Source: Symsagittifera roscoffensis (lineage: Eukaryota; Xenacoelomorpha; Acoela; Convolutidae). Taken from it: a stretch of 64,000 nucleotides of DNA. The stretch's first letter is position 1. Every line of letters starts with the position of its first letter. A program made the position numbers and the translations under genes. The notes under the pieces were generated by a model. The model was not told the DNA's origin. It ran no database searches and saw only the letters and a program-made list of their open reading frames with translations. The stretch covers positions 56,744,754-56,808,753 of the forward strand of contig NC_087065.1 of NCBI RefSeq assembly GCF_963678635.1, written 5' to 3'. Shown in pieces: positions 1 through 10,181 of this stretch.

Positions 1-1
1 C

Positions 2-1114
2 CACAGAGATGGTCTGACAGTGTCTAACAAATTCATGTATCCCGACGAATGCAATCAATACTGTGTAAACACTGATGGTTGTGAATCATTCAGCTGGAAC
101 TCGCAAAACAGCGAATGTCGTTATTACTCTTGGCCTCTGGACCCAGAAAATTTTTCGAAGGTGCCTCGAACATACTGGTATGTGAAAAACTTCAGAGAAA
201 TTCGATATATTTTTGGAGCTGATTCAATTAAGATGAACATAGTTAATAACTATTTGGAGCAGGAGCCACGAAGTTTAGAAACGACTAGCGGAACTACAAG
301 TCTGACTTCAAGCTACACGACAAGTCTCACGACTCAAGGAATCACGTCGCAAACGACAACAAGCGCGACAACAAGCGCGACTACAAGCGCGACTACAAGT
401 TCCACAAGCAGTCCGACAACTAGTTCAACTACAAGTTCCACAAGCAGTCCGACAACTAGTTCAACTACAAGTTCGACAAGCAGTCCGACAACTAGTTCAA
501 CTACAAGTTCGACAAGCAGTCCGACAACTAGTTCAACTACAAGTTCGACAAGCAGTCCGACAACTAGTTCAACTACAAGTTCGACAAGCAGTCCGACAAC
601 AAGCTCTATTACAAGTTCGACAAGCAGTCCGACAACAAGCTCAACTACAAGTTCGACAAGCAGTCCGACAACTAGTTCAACTACAAGTTCGACAAGCAGT
701 CCGACAACAAGCTCAACTACAAGTTCGACAAGCAGTCCGACAACAAGCTCAACTACAAGTTCGACAAGCAGTCCGACAAATAGTTCAACTACAAGTTCGA
801 CAAGCAGCTCGACAACTAGTTCAACTACAAGTTCGACAAGCAGTCCGACAACTAGTTCAACTACAAGTTCGACAAGCAGTCCGACAACAAGCTCAACTAC
901 AAGTTCGACAAGCAGTCCGACAACAAGCTCAACTACAAGTTCGACAAGCAGTCCGACAACAAGCTCAACTACAAGTTCGACAAGCAGTCCGACAATAAGC
1001 TCAACTACAAGTTCGACAAGCAGTCCGACAACAAGCTCAACTACAAGTTCGACGGATCCCGTTGCTTGCCAGCGTGGAAACTCTTGCAATGCCCCAGGCC
1101 GCGGTAATGGTTAG
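2..1114 (+). CDS. PAN/apple-domain, Ser/Thr/Pro-repeat (mucin-like) protein, 5'-partial
   Basis: The frame is open to the left window edge, so the N-terminus is missing. The first ~50 visible residues are cysteine-rich (DECNQYC, DGCESFSW, SECRYYSW), the spacing of a PAN/apple fold, which is an extracellular adhesion module. After a ~45-residue linker comes a ~240-residue region made of a 12-residue Ser/Thr/Pro repeat, the usual substrate for dense O-glycosylation. This suggests a secreted or cell-surface mucin-like protein. The reading frame ends in a short non-repetitive tail (DPVACQRGNSCNAPGRG) and TAG. The repeat reappears just after the stop (about 1139-1176), so the terminal exon may be mis-resolved or rearranged there. 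PAN plus mucin is family knowledge; the exact role is unknown. Confidence 0.7.
   Translation, partial: HRDGLTVSNKFMYPDECNQYCVNTDGCESFSWNSQNSECRYYSWPLDPENFSKVPRTYWYVKNFREIRYIFGADSIKMNIVNNYLEQEPRSLETTSGTTSLTSSYTTSLTTQGITSQTTTSATTSATTSATTSSTSSPTTSSTTSSTSSPTTSSTTSSTSSPTTSSTTSSTSSPTTSSTTSSTSSPTTSSTTSSTSSPTTSSITSSTSSPTTSSTTSSTSSPTTSSTTSSTSSPTTSSTTSSTSSPTTSSTTSSTSSPTNSSTTSSTSSSTTSSTTSSTSSPTTSSTTSSTSSPTTSSTTSSTSSPTTSSTTSSTSSPTTSSTTSSTSSPTISSTTSSTSSPTTSSTTSSTDPVACQRGNSCNAPGRGNG
399..1050 (+). repeat. 36-bp coding minisatellite (about 18 copies)
   Basis: A 36-bp unit with an inner 12-bp period (AGTTCAACTACA, AGTTCGACAAGC, AGTCCGACAACT) encodes Ser-Ser-Thr-Thr-Ser-Ser-Thr-Ser-Ser-Pro-Thr-Thr. Copies differ by few bases, mostly Ser-codon switches (agt/agc) and single Thr/Ile or Thr/Asn changes. 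All indels keep the frame. A partial copy lies outside the frame at about 1139-1176. Confidence 0.9.
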
Positions 1115-1436
1115 GTCTTGCTCAAGTGTGGCAAGCCGACAACAAGCTCAACTACAAGTTCGACAAGCAGTCCGAAAGCTGAATTTCGAAAACTTCATTT
1201 TGATTTTCCGATCGGTCCTGATGCAATACAATAACTCTATTTTCCAAATTCTTCCGCACCGCCCCCGTCAAATCTCTTTTGATCAATTCTCGTTTTGTCT
1301 TATTTCCATCTCACGCGCACACGCAAAAATGTTTTTCTTAATAGTTTGAATCTATTAGATCATATCAAGAATTACATGGGACATTACATATTATTTGTTA
1401 ATATCTATTTTTGCAGTTTGTTTGTGTTTCATTAGT

Positions 1437-1705
1437 TTCCCGGGTCGAGATCCCGCTCAAAAACCGCTCAAGATTTGAGCGGTTTGAGCGGTTTTCCAGC
1501 AAGATTTGAGCGGTTTGAGCGGTTTGGGCGGTGTGGGCGGTTTTTTTTGGAAAAACCGCTCAAACCGCTCAAATCTTGCTTAAAAAACCGCTCAAAAACC
1601 GCTCATTTCTTGCGGTGATTTTTGAACGGTTTTTCAAGCAAGATTTGAGCGGTTTTTGAGCGGTTTTTGAGCGGTTTTTGAGCGGTCTTCCCGGGTCGAG
1701 GTCCC
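1437..1705. repeat. GAGCGGTTT hairpin-forming repeat, left block
   Basis: The block holds many copies of TTTGAGCGG and its complement CCGCTCAAA in both orientations. It includes a perfect 27-bp inverted repeat: arms 1499-1525 and 1553-1579 with a 27-nt spacer. It is bracketed by a direct repeat CCCGGGTCGAG at about 1439 and 1690, followed by (A/G)TCCC, so each copy resembles a Pol III B box. Frames crossing it are low-complexity artefacts. Confidence 0.85.
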
Positions 1706-1894
1706 AGACTCAACATTTCTCTTCTCTGCAAAACTCGAACGAACACGTTCATCCAGGGGCGACCAATATGTAGTAATTTTCCAAAAAGTGCCCAAAAACA
1801 GCAATAAAAATCCTGACAGTACATTTGTTGTGCATGTCTAAAACATTGAACATACTCAGTAGAACAAATACAGCGAATATTAAGCTTCCAGCAA

Positions 1895-1967
1895 GTCCGC
1901 ATAGACTAACGGATAAGGCGTCTGACTTCGAATCAGAAGATTGCGGGTTCGAATCCCTCTGTGGTCG
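1895..1967 (+). tRNA. tRNA-Arg(TCG)-like gene, possibly decayed
   Basis: This 73-nt sequence has the arginine tRNA layout. The anticodon stem TCTGA/TCAGA is perfect, with loop CTTCGAA (anticodon TCG, reading CGA). It has a GGTTCGAATCC B box and an A-box-like D arm, and a TTTTT terminator at 1970-1974. Three stem mismatches are visible: acceptor pair 2-71 (T-T), D-stem pair 11-24 (A-G) and T-stem pair 50-64 (C-T). It could be a functional divergent gene, a tRNA pseudogene or a tRNA-derived element. The flanking GAGCGG repeats support the last two. Confidence 0.75.
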
Positions 1968-1974
1968 ACTTTTT

Positions 1975-2160
1975 ATTAGATAAACCGCTCAAAACCGTTC
2001 AAATCTTGCGCGGTTTTTGAGCGGTTTTTTTAGACAAACCGTTCAAAAACCGCTCAAACCGCTCATTTTGAAGCAAGATTTTGAGCGTAATTGTCTAAAA
2101 AAACCGCTCAAACCGCTCAAATCGTGCTTCAAATTAGGTGAAAAATCTCGACTCGGGTTA
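1975..2160. repeat. GAGCGGTTT hairpin-forming repeat, right block
   Basis: The same CCGCTCAAA/TTTGAGCGG units as the left block resume immediately after the tRNA terminator and end near a CTCGACTCGGG motif that resembles the CCCGGGTCGAG bracket in reverse. The tRNA-like gene is therefore embedded in one repeat domain. Confidence 0.8.
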
Positions 2161-2245
2161 TGTTAATACACGGGCAATATAAGGTTTATCACTCTCTCCG
2201 ACTTTTTTCATCCTCATAATTTCATAGCTAGTTCTCATCGGTGAT

Positions 2246-2430
2246 CAAGTTAATATCCTCTCCCCTTAATAGACCAAGTTAAGATCCTCCACCCCAGCGC
2301 TTAAATTAAATTAAATTTGCTAAGCGCTGCATGTAAAATGCTCGATTCTGATTGGCTGAAAATTCCCAAGTTAGAACCAAGTTAACATCCTCCCCCCTAA
2401 ACGTGTTTAGGGGGGAGGATGTTAACTTGG
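2246..2430. repeat. AAGTTAANATCCTC repeats with a perfect 26-bp palindrome
   Basis: A motif close to CCAAGTTAACATCCTCCCCC occurs near 2246, 2271 and 2377 and once inverted. The last two copies form perfect 26-bp arms at 2377-2402 and 2405-2430 separated by 2 nt. The geometry suggests fused ends of a palindromic element or a cruciform-prone site. No protein is evident. Confidence 0.8.
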
Positions 2431-4570
2431 CCGCTCCTCGGTACCAAAATGATAAATCAAACCCATTTGTACGAAAATAAAAAATCGATCGAGTTAGTAC
2501 CAAAAATATTCAATTATCCAAAGACTACTAAACCGACTATTTTAAGCTCTTGGCTTAAGGTCGCCGGTGGGTACGCTACGCGCGCGTCGCCGCCTTGCGG
2601 CGATAACGGGCTCTAACTTTCGTAAAGAGTCCTACCCTCTGTTGGCAAGCTCGCAATACGTTGGCGCGACTGCGGCTGTCATTATTCTGCTGCTTAGTTT
2701 TCTTCTACTTGAACAGTACAAAATTATTGTAGTATTTCGTTGGCTCACAATTCGACCAATCAGAAATCGAGTTGAATAACTTTGGTACAAATGGGACCGA
2801 TTTTTCGTTTTGGTACAAATGAACGTTGGTACAAATGGGACTTCACCGTGCTCCTCTCCATTCGTCATAATATTTATTTTTTGATGACAAGGCAAAACTT
2901 CATTCTTCGGCAACAAATGGATCAAGGCGCCGTGTCGAAAATTCAGACGGAGAAAATTTCACCATCGAAAACGATAAAAATGACACTGTTCATGATTCTC
3001 TCCCTCTTAATTTACACTGTACGATATTTAGATTGAATTGACTATTTTTAGTGATTATTCGTCAAGGTAGCTACGATACACACTTTAGCGGGTTTAGGAG
3101 GGGTCTGAGGGGTGGTGGGTTTCCTCCTCTGGGAGGTCCTCTGTAGGAATTTGACCCCCCGACTACCAAAAGGGTTCCCCTTTAGGTACTTTTTACGCTT
3201 ACGAATAGCAATCGTTATCAAATCGGAATACAGAATTTTTTTTGGTTTAACTTGTTTAACAAAATCACTTGCATCACTAGACTTCTTTCACGTGCACCAT
3301 TCACGTGCTATCATGCTCAAATTCTTCAAAATTTAAAGTGAACTATCGGTCCACCGCTACTACCGACAGAATTTTTAAGAATTTGTATCAGTACTCTGAT
3401 ATTGATAATTGGCTTCTCAAGCAAACCCAGGCAGGTCTACTTTTTAAGTCGAAATATTCCGTTTTAAGAAAGTTTTTGGCCTATCTTTTGTCTGATTATG
3501 TTTTAACGGCTTAGTTGCCGCATGACTGATTTTTCTTGTTTTACAAAATAGTTAAGTCTTATGATAGCTTGGCTGAACTCCAACTCAAATTATCCTAAAT
3601 TTTCAGGCATGCAAAGATCTATTGTTCGAATCTGGCCCGAACCTATTTCTTATAAAAAAGGAAATTTTCCGTTGCAAAAATTATCGACATGCGTGTCTGC
3701 TAGTGTTTGGTCGGTTAGTTTTTTCATATATTTTTGCTGGTTTTTAAATAATTTTTGTTGTTATAGTTGAAAGAGTTATGTTTTGTGACTGTAATTTGAA
3801 AGCTTGTTAACTTTGCAACCTACCTTTTTTGCTTTTTTGGCCTGAAAACTTTGTTTGCTTCAATTGTTTCGACTTATGATTCATCAAGTAGGTGACCTAA
3901 TAGCGAAAGTTTGAAAAATTAAATTTTTCATGCTTTGTGTTTTCGGAGGCAGAGGAGCGTAAAAGTTTAGATTTTGAGAACCTACAAAAGTTTTTCAATT
4001 GAAAACAATTAAGCTCATGAAAGGTCTAATCAACTTTTGTCGACTCAGTTGCCGCTCAATTTTTGTATCTAAATACCTTTTAAACACCAGTTATTGTGTT
4101 TGTAGACGTGTTTTTGTCTATTTGAACATCATTTGAGTCAAATTTCTGAAGTTTTTGTAGCTGTGGTTTTCTCCAAATTTCGGTCTTTTTTTCGACAAAA
4201 AGGCTTTTGTTTCATTTTTCCTCTGCTAGCTTGCATTGCTATGTCTGTGTAGTATCGCAAGTGGTGCGAAGCTCCTCTTCACCTGTGTGTTAATGAACTC
4301 CATTTTTGGCCGGCTGGCCCCATAGTTTTTCTATAGGCGCTGTCGCAAACCAACAATTAATTAGGTTTCCTGGGTTGACTTCAATGTAATAACAATTCTC
4401 TACTATAAAATGCCTCACAAATTTCAAAAGTGATCAAAAATTTGCTTATTACTTTTTTTTTAAAAACTGTGCTCGAAAAACTTTAGAAAATAACGTGCAA
4501 TGAAAACTGTTATATTTTGTCTATAACAATTTGCAGTTTTCAACATTCACAAAAAATTTTAGGTGGTACA
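2431..4570. other. no recognisable gene
   Basis: Short open frames here lack recognisable motifs. Visible structure is limited to three copies of TTGGTACAAATG at about 2780-2835, a G-rich patch at about 3085-3180 and AT-rich unique sequence. Confidence 0.5.
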
Positions 4571-5009
4571 CAGGGGCGGATCTAGGGATCTAGGATTTTC
4601 TCGATGGGGGGCGGATTTTCAAAAATTTTCAAAAATTTTATCTCGACCTTATTTTTTTTTAGCTCAGCCGAATTGATTTTCCGAGCCTTCCCAAAGCACT
4701 AAAAAGGCGCTGTTTTGGTAAAATTTTCTGCGCCGCAGGCAAAAGTTTGAAAAACAGGCCAAAAAAGGCTTTTTAGGCAGTTTTTAGAAAATTTTGACCA
4801 AAAAAGTTTAAGTTTCGTTTTTTTGGCGCGCGCTTTCCCCTTAAAGTAATTATATATTGGCGCCGAGGGCGCCTTTAGAAAATTTTTAGGGTCCGTCACC
4901 AAATATGGATATTTCAAAATAGTACAAAGGGGGGACCCTTTGGGTCGGCAGGGGGTCGAATCCCCGAGGAGGCGGCGTCCGCCCCCTGCCCCCCCTAAAC
5001 CCGTCCCTG
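4571..5009 (+). mobile_element. hAT-like MITE, complete
   Basis: The ends are CAGGGGCGGATCTAGG and CCTAAACCCGTCCCTG, approximate terminal inverted repeats of the CAGGG type known from hAT elements. Flanks GTGGTACA (4563-4570) and GGGGTACA (5010-5017) are an 8-bp target duplication with one change. The 439-bp interior has no coding capacity and is shared with copies at 5019, 12455, 17085, 17451, 34780, 35035, 37921 and 48545. Confidence 0.75.
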
Positions 5010-5018
5010 GGGGTACAC

Positions 5019-5422
5019 CAGCAGATTTAGGGTGGGGGGGGGGGGGTGACCGGACGCCTTTTTCTCAAGGATTCGACCCCCTGCCGACCCAAAGGACCCC
5101 CTCTTTGTACTATTTTGAGATGTCCCTTTTTGGCTGACGGACCCTAAAGTTTTTTCTGAAGGCGCTTTTGGCGCTAATATATGAAAGTTTTTTCTGAAGG
5201 CGCTTTTGGCGCTAATATATGTTAGTTTTGTAGTTTTGAAGGGGCGGGGGATCGTGCCTAAAAAACGCAATTTTTTAATCAAATTTTTGCAAAAAAAATA
5301 CCAAAAATGCCTTTTTTGGCCTGTTTTTTCAAAAATTTGGTCAAAATGGGGTCTCAGAAAAAGGAAAGTCTGAAAAATCCGCCCCCCCCCCCCCACTTGA
5401 GAAAATCCTAGATCCGACTCTG
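5019..5422 (-). mobile_element. hAT-like MITE, inverted second copy
   Basis: The same family runs in the opposite orientation 9 bp after the first copy. It starts with a shortened CAGCAGATTTAGGG end and closes with CCTAGATCCGACTCTG. An internal segment around 5150-5220 (TTTTTTCTGAAGGCGCTTTT and following bases) is tandemly duplicated. No matching 8-bp target duplication is visible, so the copy is degenerate or inserted into the first one's flank. Confidence 0.65.
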
Positions 5423-5449
5423 GTTTGGTATCTTGCATTAAGCGGAAAC

Positions 5450-5725
5450 CTGAGTTTTTGTTTCTGGTCGGAACCAGACACTTCGTCTACTGTACTATCT
5501 TGAATATTTTATGACTCGTGAAAAGTACTGCAGTACTCATCAGCGCCAATTGTAAGAAATTAAGTAGGAAGTTAAGTCAGCGCCAATTGTAGGAAGTTAA
5601 GCGAAAAACTTAAAATTTATTTCTGGTCGGTGCCAGACACTTCGTCTATTCAACCATCCTGAATATTTTCTGACTGGTGAAAATACTGCAGTACTCTTCA
5701 GCGCCAATTGCAGGAAGCTAAATGA
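5450..5725 (+). repeat. two diverged direct repeats (~160-bp spacing)
   Basis: A block containing TTTCTGGTCGG...CCAGACACTTCGTCTA, then TACTGCAGTACTC and CAGCGCCAATTG, occurs at about 5460-5560 and again at about 5620-5720. It is a simple local duplication without coding potential. Confidence 0.7.
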
Positions 5726-5729
5726 TGAT

Positions 5730-6385
5730 ATATATTTCTGATTCACAGCTAGTTTTTTAATCATGAGATATAGTCCCATATCTTTGAGAACAGACGCACA
5801 TAGTGAATAAAGTTAAAAGAAGGAACTCAAAAAGTCTGCGATTTTTAGTTTATGGAAAACTGCTAGTCGCATAATTTCATGCAAGGAAAAATACTTACAA
5901 ATTTGTACATATATGGAATGTCAAGGAAATGGAATGAGAATTGTATGACTAACAGGTGGCGTGGTTTTTTTTAAAAAAATTGAACAAACTAGATCATTGG
6001 GTCCGTCGAACGTGGATCTACTGTTACGATTTTCGAAGAGAGCAGCGGAAAATTATTTTGCGAACCCATGATTTGCTGAGAATATGCCTAATTGATGGGT
6101 TAACACAAAAACGGAAGTGTTGAAATACCGTTTCCTTATACCAGAAAAAAACGGTGTTGAAAAATTGCGAGCCAGGCTTGCCTTACTTCTTTTTAATTAT
6201 GCTCGAAAGATAAGAAATTTTAATTTTTAATCACAATTTTGAAGCAAAACAAACTTTTTAACATATAAACATTTTAAACATTTTTCATTGGAAGTATTTG
6301 ATCATCTCACGGCTTTTTCCCATATTTTCACCGTGTTCAAGGTGTTCAACTAAATATTCCAACAAAGTTTAGTACACTTGATTTT
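5730..6385. other. no recognisable gene
   Basis: AT-rich sequence without a supported coding region or a clear repeat family. Confidence 0.5.
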
Positions 6386-6682
6386 TGAAGTTTGATGATA
6401 GAATTTTGTTATGGCATTTTGCTTATGGTATTTTATTTTAAAAAAAAACAGGAGAAGAGCCATCATGACATGTCAATCAAAACATTGAAGTTTTGATAAT
6501 GGAATTTTATTATGGCGTTTTGTTTATGGTATTTTATTTAAAATAAAGCTGGAAAAGAGCCATCATGACTTGTCAATCAAAACATTGAACTTTTGATGAT
6601 GGAATTTTACTATGGAGTTTTGTTTATGGTATTTTGTTTTAAAAAAACAGGAAAAGAGCCATCATGACATGTCAATCAAAAG
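6386..6682 (+). repeat. three tandem copies of a ~100-bp unit
   Basis: The landmark CATCATGAC recurs at 6461, 6561 and 6660. Each unit contains GGAATTTT, ATGG(C/A)(G/A)TTTTG, TTTATGGTATTTT and AAGAGCCATCATGAC. The array lies directly downstream of the SSUH2-like gene's polyadenylation signal. Confidence 0.85.
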
Positions 6683-6700
6683 CTATCTGAATTAATCAGA

Positions 6701-6706
6701 TTTATT
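6701..6706 (-). promoter_or_regulatory. polyadenylation signal AATAAA
   Basis: AATAAA on the minus strand, about 50 bp after the TGA of the SSUH2-like terminal exon. This is a reasonable distance for a compact 3' UTR. Confidence 0.5.
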
Positions 6707-6756
6707 GGTTTCTGGTTAGTAATTTCGTTAGGTTTACTAGATCGGTTAATAATTTT

Positions 6757-7153
6757 TCAAAGAATAGAGCAACGACATGCGCAGCAGTTACTCATTTTCG
6801 GACAGTGTACTGATTTTTCCAACCCGTAGACCCATGCTTTACACGCTTTCGCGTTGTACTTCAAGTCCACCTCTGTAACAGGAATGGCCACTAATAAAGC
6901 CTTCTGCTTCAGAATCCTCGATCTGTAACCCGAATGTCTGGCGTATCGATCGTTCAGAAGTTTTATGATCTTCTGATTGGCCACATCGGACTGATTGGGT
7001 ATGGGGGCAGGGGTAATGCGGGGCCCTTTCTCTTCTTTATACACCGGGGTCCCATTTGCACGTCGCACTTTTTTGTCTTTCACTTTTACCGGGTTCCCAT
7101 AAAAGTAGATGTCGTTTTCTTCCCTGAACTCCGCAGCAACCATGTATATGGTT
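6757..7153 (-). CDS. SSUH2-like gene, terminal coding exon
   Basis: The exon encodes ~131 residues after an AG acceptor at 7155-7154 and ends at TGA (6757-6759). Visible features are TIYMVAAEFREEND near the start, then RHSGYRSRILKQKALL, IPVTEVDLKYN, WVYGLEKSVH and a Cys-rich end CCACRCSIL. This order (helical RxR region, I-P-x-T-E-V, Y/V-Y-G, terminal CCxCxCxx) matches the C-terminus of SSUH2 (ssu-2 homologue) proteins as I remember them. The acceptor leaves 1 nt to complete a codon, which fits the 2 nt left by the exon at 11938-12186. Family function in this organism is unknown; the vertebrate member has been linked to odontogenesis. The assignment rests on motif recall, not alignment. Confidence 0.7.
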
Positions 7154-7570
7154 CTAATGAACAAACATTTGATCATTAAGAGTTTGTATGATTCAAAATT
7201 ACGCAAAATTAGATATTATTCAGTGCATTCGATATTTATCCTTCAAATCAACAATTGTTGTCAACTCGGATTCTAGAGTCTTTTTTTTCCAGACAAACAA
7301 CTAGTTCAACGAATGCTCCACTTGTATGGATGATAACTTTTATGGTTTATTCACACTGTTTAGAAAACAGGTTTTTTTCGCCCAAAATATACACTTTTCA
7401 GATTTATTCAATTCTTCTCAAGTGTTTGTTTTCAGTTTTATCCGGCGATTTTCATGTCTAGCAATATTGAGTTTGAATAGCAGCTTGAATGCGTTTCTGA
7501 GAAAATCTTTCATGTTTTCCACCTTCCTGGTTTTGGGTTCAAATTTTGATGGGGTAGTCGTTACCTGACT

Positions 7571-8102
7571 TTTTGTTCCGACTTTCGCAACGAAAGTAAC
7601 GGAATATTTGCGCTCTGAGTGGATTTTTTTCGTCAGACAATATTTGATTATTTAACTAGCTATTTTTGACAGAATTTTTTATATCATTCAAAAGGTATTG
7701 TTGAAAAAATTTGAAAAGATATTTCACCTGTGATTTTTTTTCGTAACGTTATGGTGGTTTAAAGATTGCCATTTTGGCCAATTTGAGGCAATTCACGCGC
7801 AATATATTTCGCGCTATTAACGCGTAAACGGAGATTTAATCAGTCTAGAAATCGTACCAAATTGGTTGAAAGAAGCTTAATTGCCATAAACCATAATTGA
7901 TTTATTACTAGGAGCGAAACTTATCATTTTGTAATTATATGGCGTGTGGGGGGGGGGTGTGATTTTTACATAACATCTCTTTTTTTTTTTAATTTTCACA
8001 TTTTATTTTTATTACATTTGATTTTTTCATGCTATTACTTTTTCAAAGACCTTAGAATGCAGTCGGAAAATTCAAGACATTGCCCTGATACGCGCAGTCT
8101 TG
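7571..8102 (+). mobile_element. foldback-family arm (solo copy)
   Basis: The copy runs from TTGTTCCGACTTTCG to GCAGTCTTG and shares landmarks with 14928-15372, the right arms of the 1.4-kb foldback elements and the inverted copy at 63680: CACCTGTGAT, ATTTCGCGCTATTAACGCGT, GGCGTGTGGGGGG and GCAGTC near the end. It lies in an intron of the SSUH2-like gene. No coding capacity. Confidence 0.7.
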
Positions 8103-10179
8103 TATATTTTTAGATTTTAGACTGTTTCCTTTTTAGTCCAGATTAAGACACGAAGATAATTTCAAGATTTTAGCATGTACTTGATCACAAGGTGAAAAGT
8201 AAATGTTTCGTTTTGCCCCAAGATATTTTTGATCTTTTTATCCCAAGATCACAAGGTGAAAAAGAAATGTTTCCAAAACCTGTCGATTTGCAAAAAACTA
8301 GAAATTGTTTTCTGTTTTGTTACTCATTCTCGAAAAATTTCAACCTTGCCTGTTGTGCTCAGCAGTCAGTTTGAAATCCACTGATGATGTTGCTGCTGCT
8401 TTCAAAGTTGATCAAGAGATCTAAGTTTGTTGTCTCTCCAAAAATTGTCTAAAAAGTCTACAAACTTGACCAAAAACGCAAAACTGATGAAATTGGTGAA
8501 AATGAACCAACAATGAGTCCAGTTGCTGCGATTAGCACGGAATGTTCCAACCAAATCTCAAAAATCTCCAAAAATGTTTTTTTTTTGCTAGAGTAGTTTT
8601 TTTTGTGCGTAGTAATTTAGTGAATCAGGCATAAATGGCAACATTTGTGTTCTAAAAATGACAAACAAAAAATGAAAATAAAATTGAATATTTTCTATTT
8701 GTTTGCACAATAGTTTTCCAACTTTTCAAAAACCATTTTTTTTGCTAAGGAAGAACTAAATCAATATCCTAAAACAAATTGTCTTTTTTAAAATCATTTT
8801 TTTTCGAACCGGGTTTTCTAGCACTGGGACAACTTTTTGAAAACTTTCTTCTGCTGTTCGAATACGGACTCAAAAAAAAATTAATAACTTTCAATCGACC
8901 CATTCCCTTCCGATGATTATTTGTGGCACCTAATTTTGCGTGGATAACAAATGAAGAAACAAAAAAATGCTCCTCAAGAATTGTCTTTAACATGAGAAAA
9001 CACCATTTGAATTCTCTCCTAATTTACAGCACCAAATGATTCCTTTTCAAAATTGTTTATTCCCGTCGTTAATATTGATCTTTAAAAGTGTTTATACATG
9101 ATAAAGTTGCCAACCAGTTCATGTTTAATTTTAAAAGGAATGCCAAATACTGCATTAAAGATAGCAAATTCAACAATCATAATAAAATTGGTGAAAGGTT
9201 TGTCGAAATAACATCCCCTATTGAGTTGGTATAGATTTTTGGAACGCTTCAACCAACTATACCTTCCATTTGAAGAAAGCGGCGAAAAGTCAAAAGATTT
9301 TCTTGCTTAAAATTATATTAATGTAGGCTATTACAATTTCCCGGATCGCAAAAACTGTATGTATCAAAAGTGCCAACCTTGATTTTGAAGGAAAGTGCCA
9401 AATAGCTATCAAAACACTTGATGACCAGCAAACCAGAGTTTTTTGACAAAACAAATTTTATTGGCGAATTACAAAGAGCCAAAAGGACAAATTCTGGAGT
9501 TTCTGAAGTAATTCTGCCTCTTAAATTTTCAAAAACGTTTGAAAATAAAACTGAATTTTTAAAGTTGATTTGGTCAAAAAAAACACTGCCAAAAATTGCG
9601 CTTTTTATTTTTTTTTTGAAAACTCGAGGCCACTACTACTACTTCCAAATGTTTCTCTCTCAAGAAAGATTTAGCTTCCAAATTTTTAGAACAAAAGTAT
9701 AGCATTAAATACCAACAAAAGGCAAACATAAAATTCAAGAACACTTTCAGCTAAGTATCAGCTTCATTGCGAGACTTGTTTCTGAAGTTTATCAGAACTA
9801 TCCAAAATTTTGTCAAAAATTATAGAAAACTTAAGAAAATCGAAATAGAAACTCAATTAAAAAGAGCAACTTATCCAAAATGCATTTCTCAAGATTGCCT
9901 GAAAATTCAAAACTGCCCACCATTTTGATTAAAAGTATGGTATATTGCATTTTTATTTGCTTACTCTCTCCCTTTCAATTTTGTGCTTTGACTTTTACGG
10001 AAACTGTCGGAATATTTGAGCTCGAGGACGTTTTTCTTCAGACAATTTTCGACTTTTTGACTAGCCATTTTGACTAATATCCACACTTGTGCTCAATTAA
10101 AAAAAGTTCTTTGATCTGTGATCATGTTTCGATAAGTAATGAGGTCTGAAGTTGGCAATTTGAGATAATTTTTACGTGC
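8103..10179. other. intron interior, no recognisable gene
   Basis: AT-rich sequence within the last visible intron of the SSUH2-like gene. A decayed foldback-like segment at about 9985-10170 keeps TCGGAATATTTGAGCTC and TCTGTGATCA. No supported exon. Confidence 0.5.
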
Positions 10180-10181
10180 TA

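Noticed and set aside
334-1089. Long minus-strand frame of Val/Glu/Leu repeats
   Set aside because: It is the antisense of the Ser/Thr minisatellite; its openness follows from the 36-bp period.
1603-1902. Minus-strand 99-aa frame
   Set aside because: It crosses the GAGCGG repeats and overlaps the tRNA-like gene; low-complexity Lys/Pro text with no motif.
1437-2160. CRISPR-like array
   Set aside because: Repeats are in both orientations without uniform spacers, and the DNA is eukaryotic.
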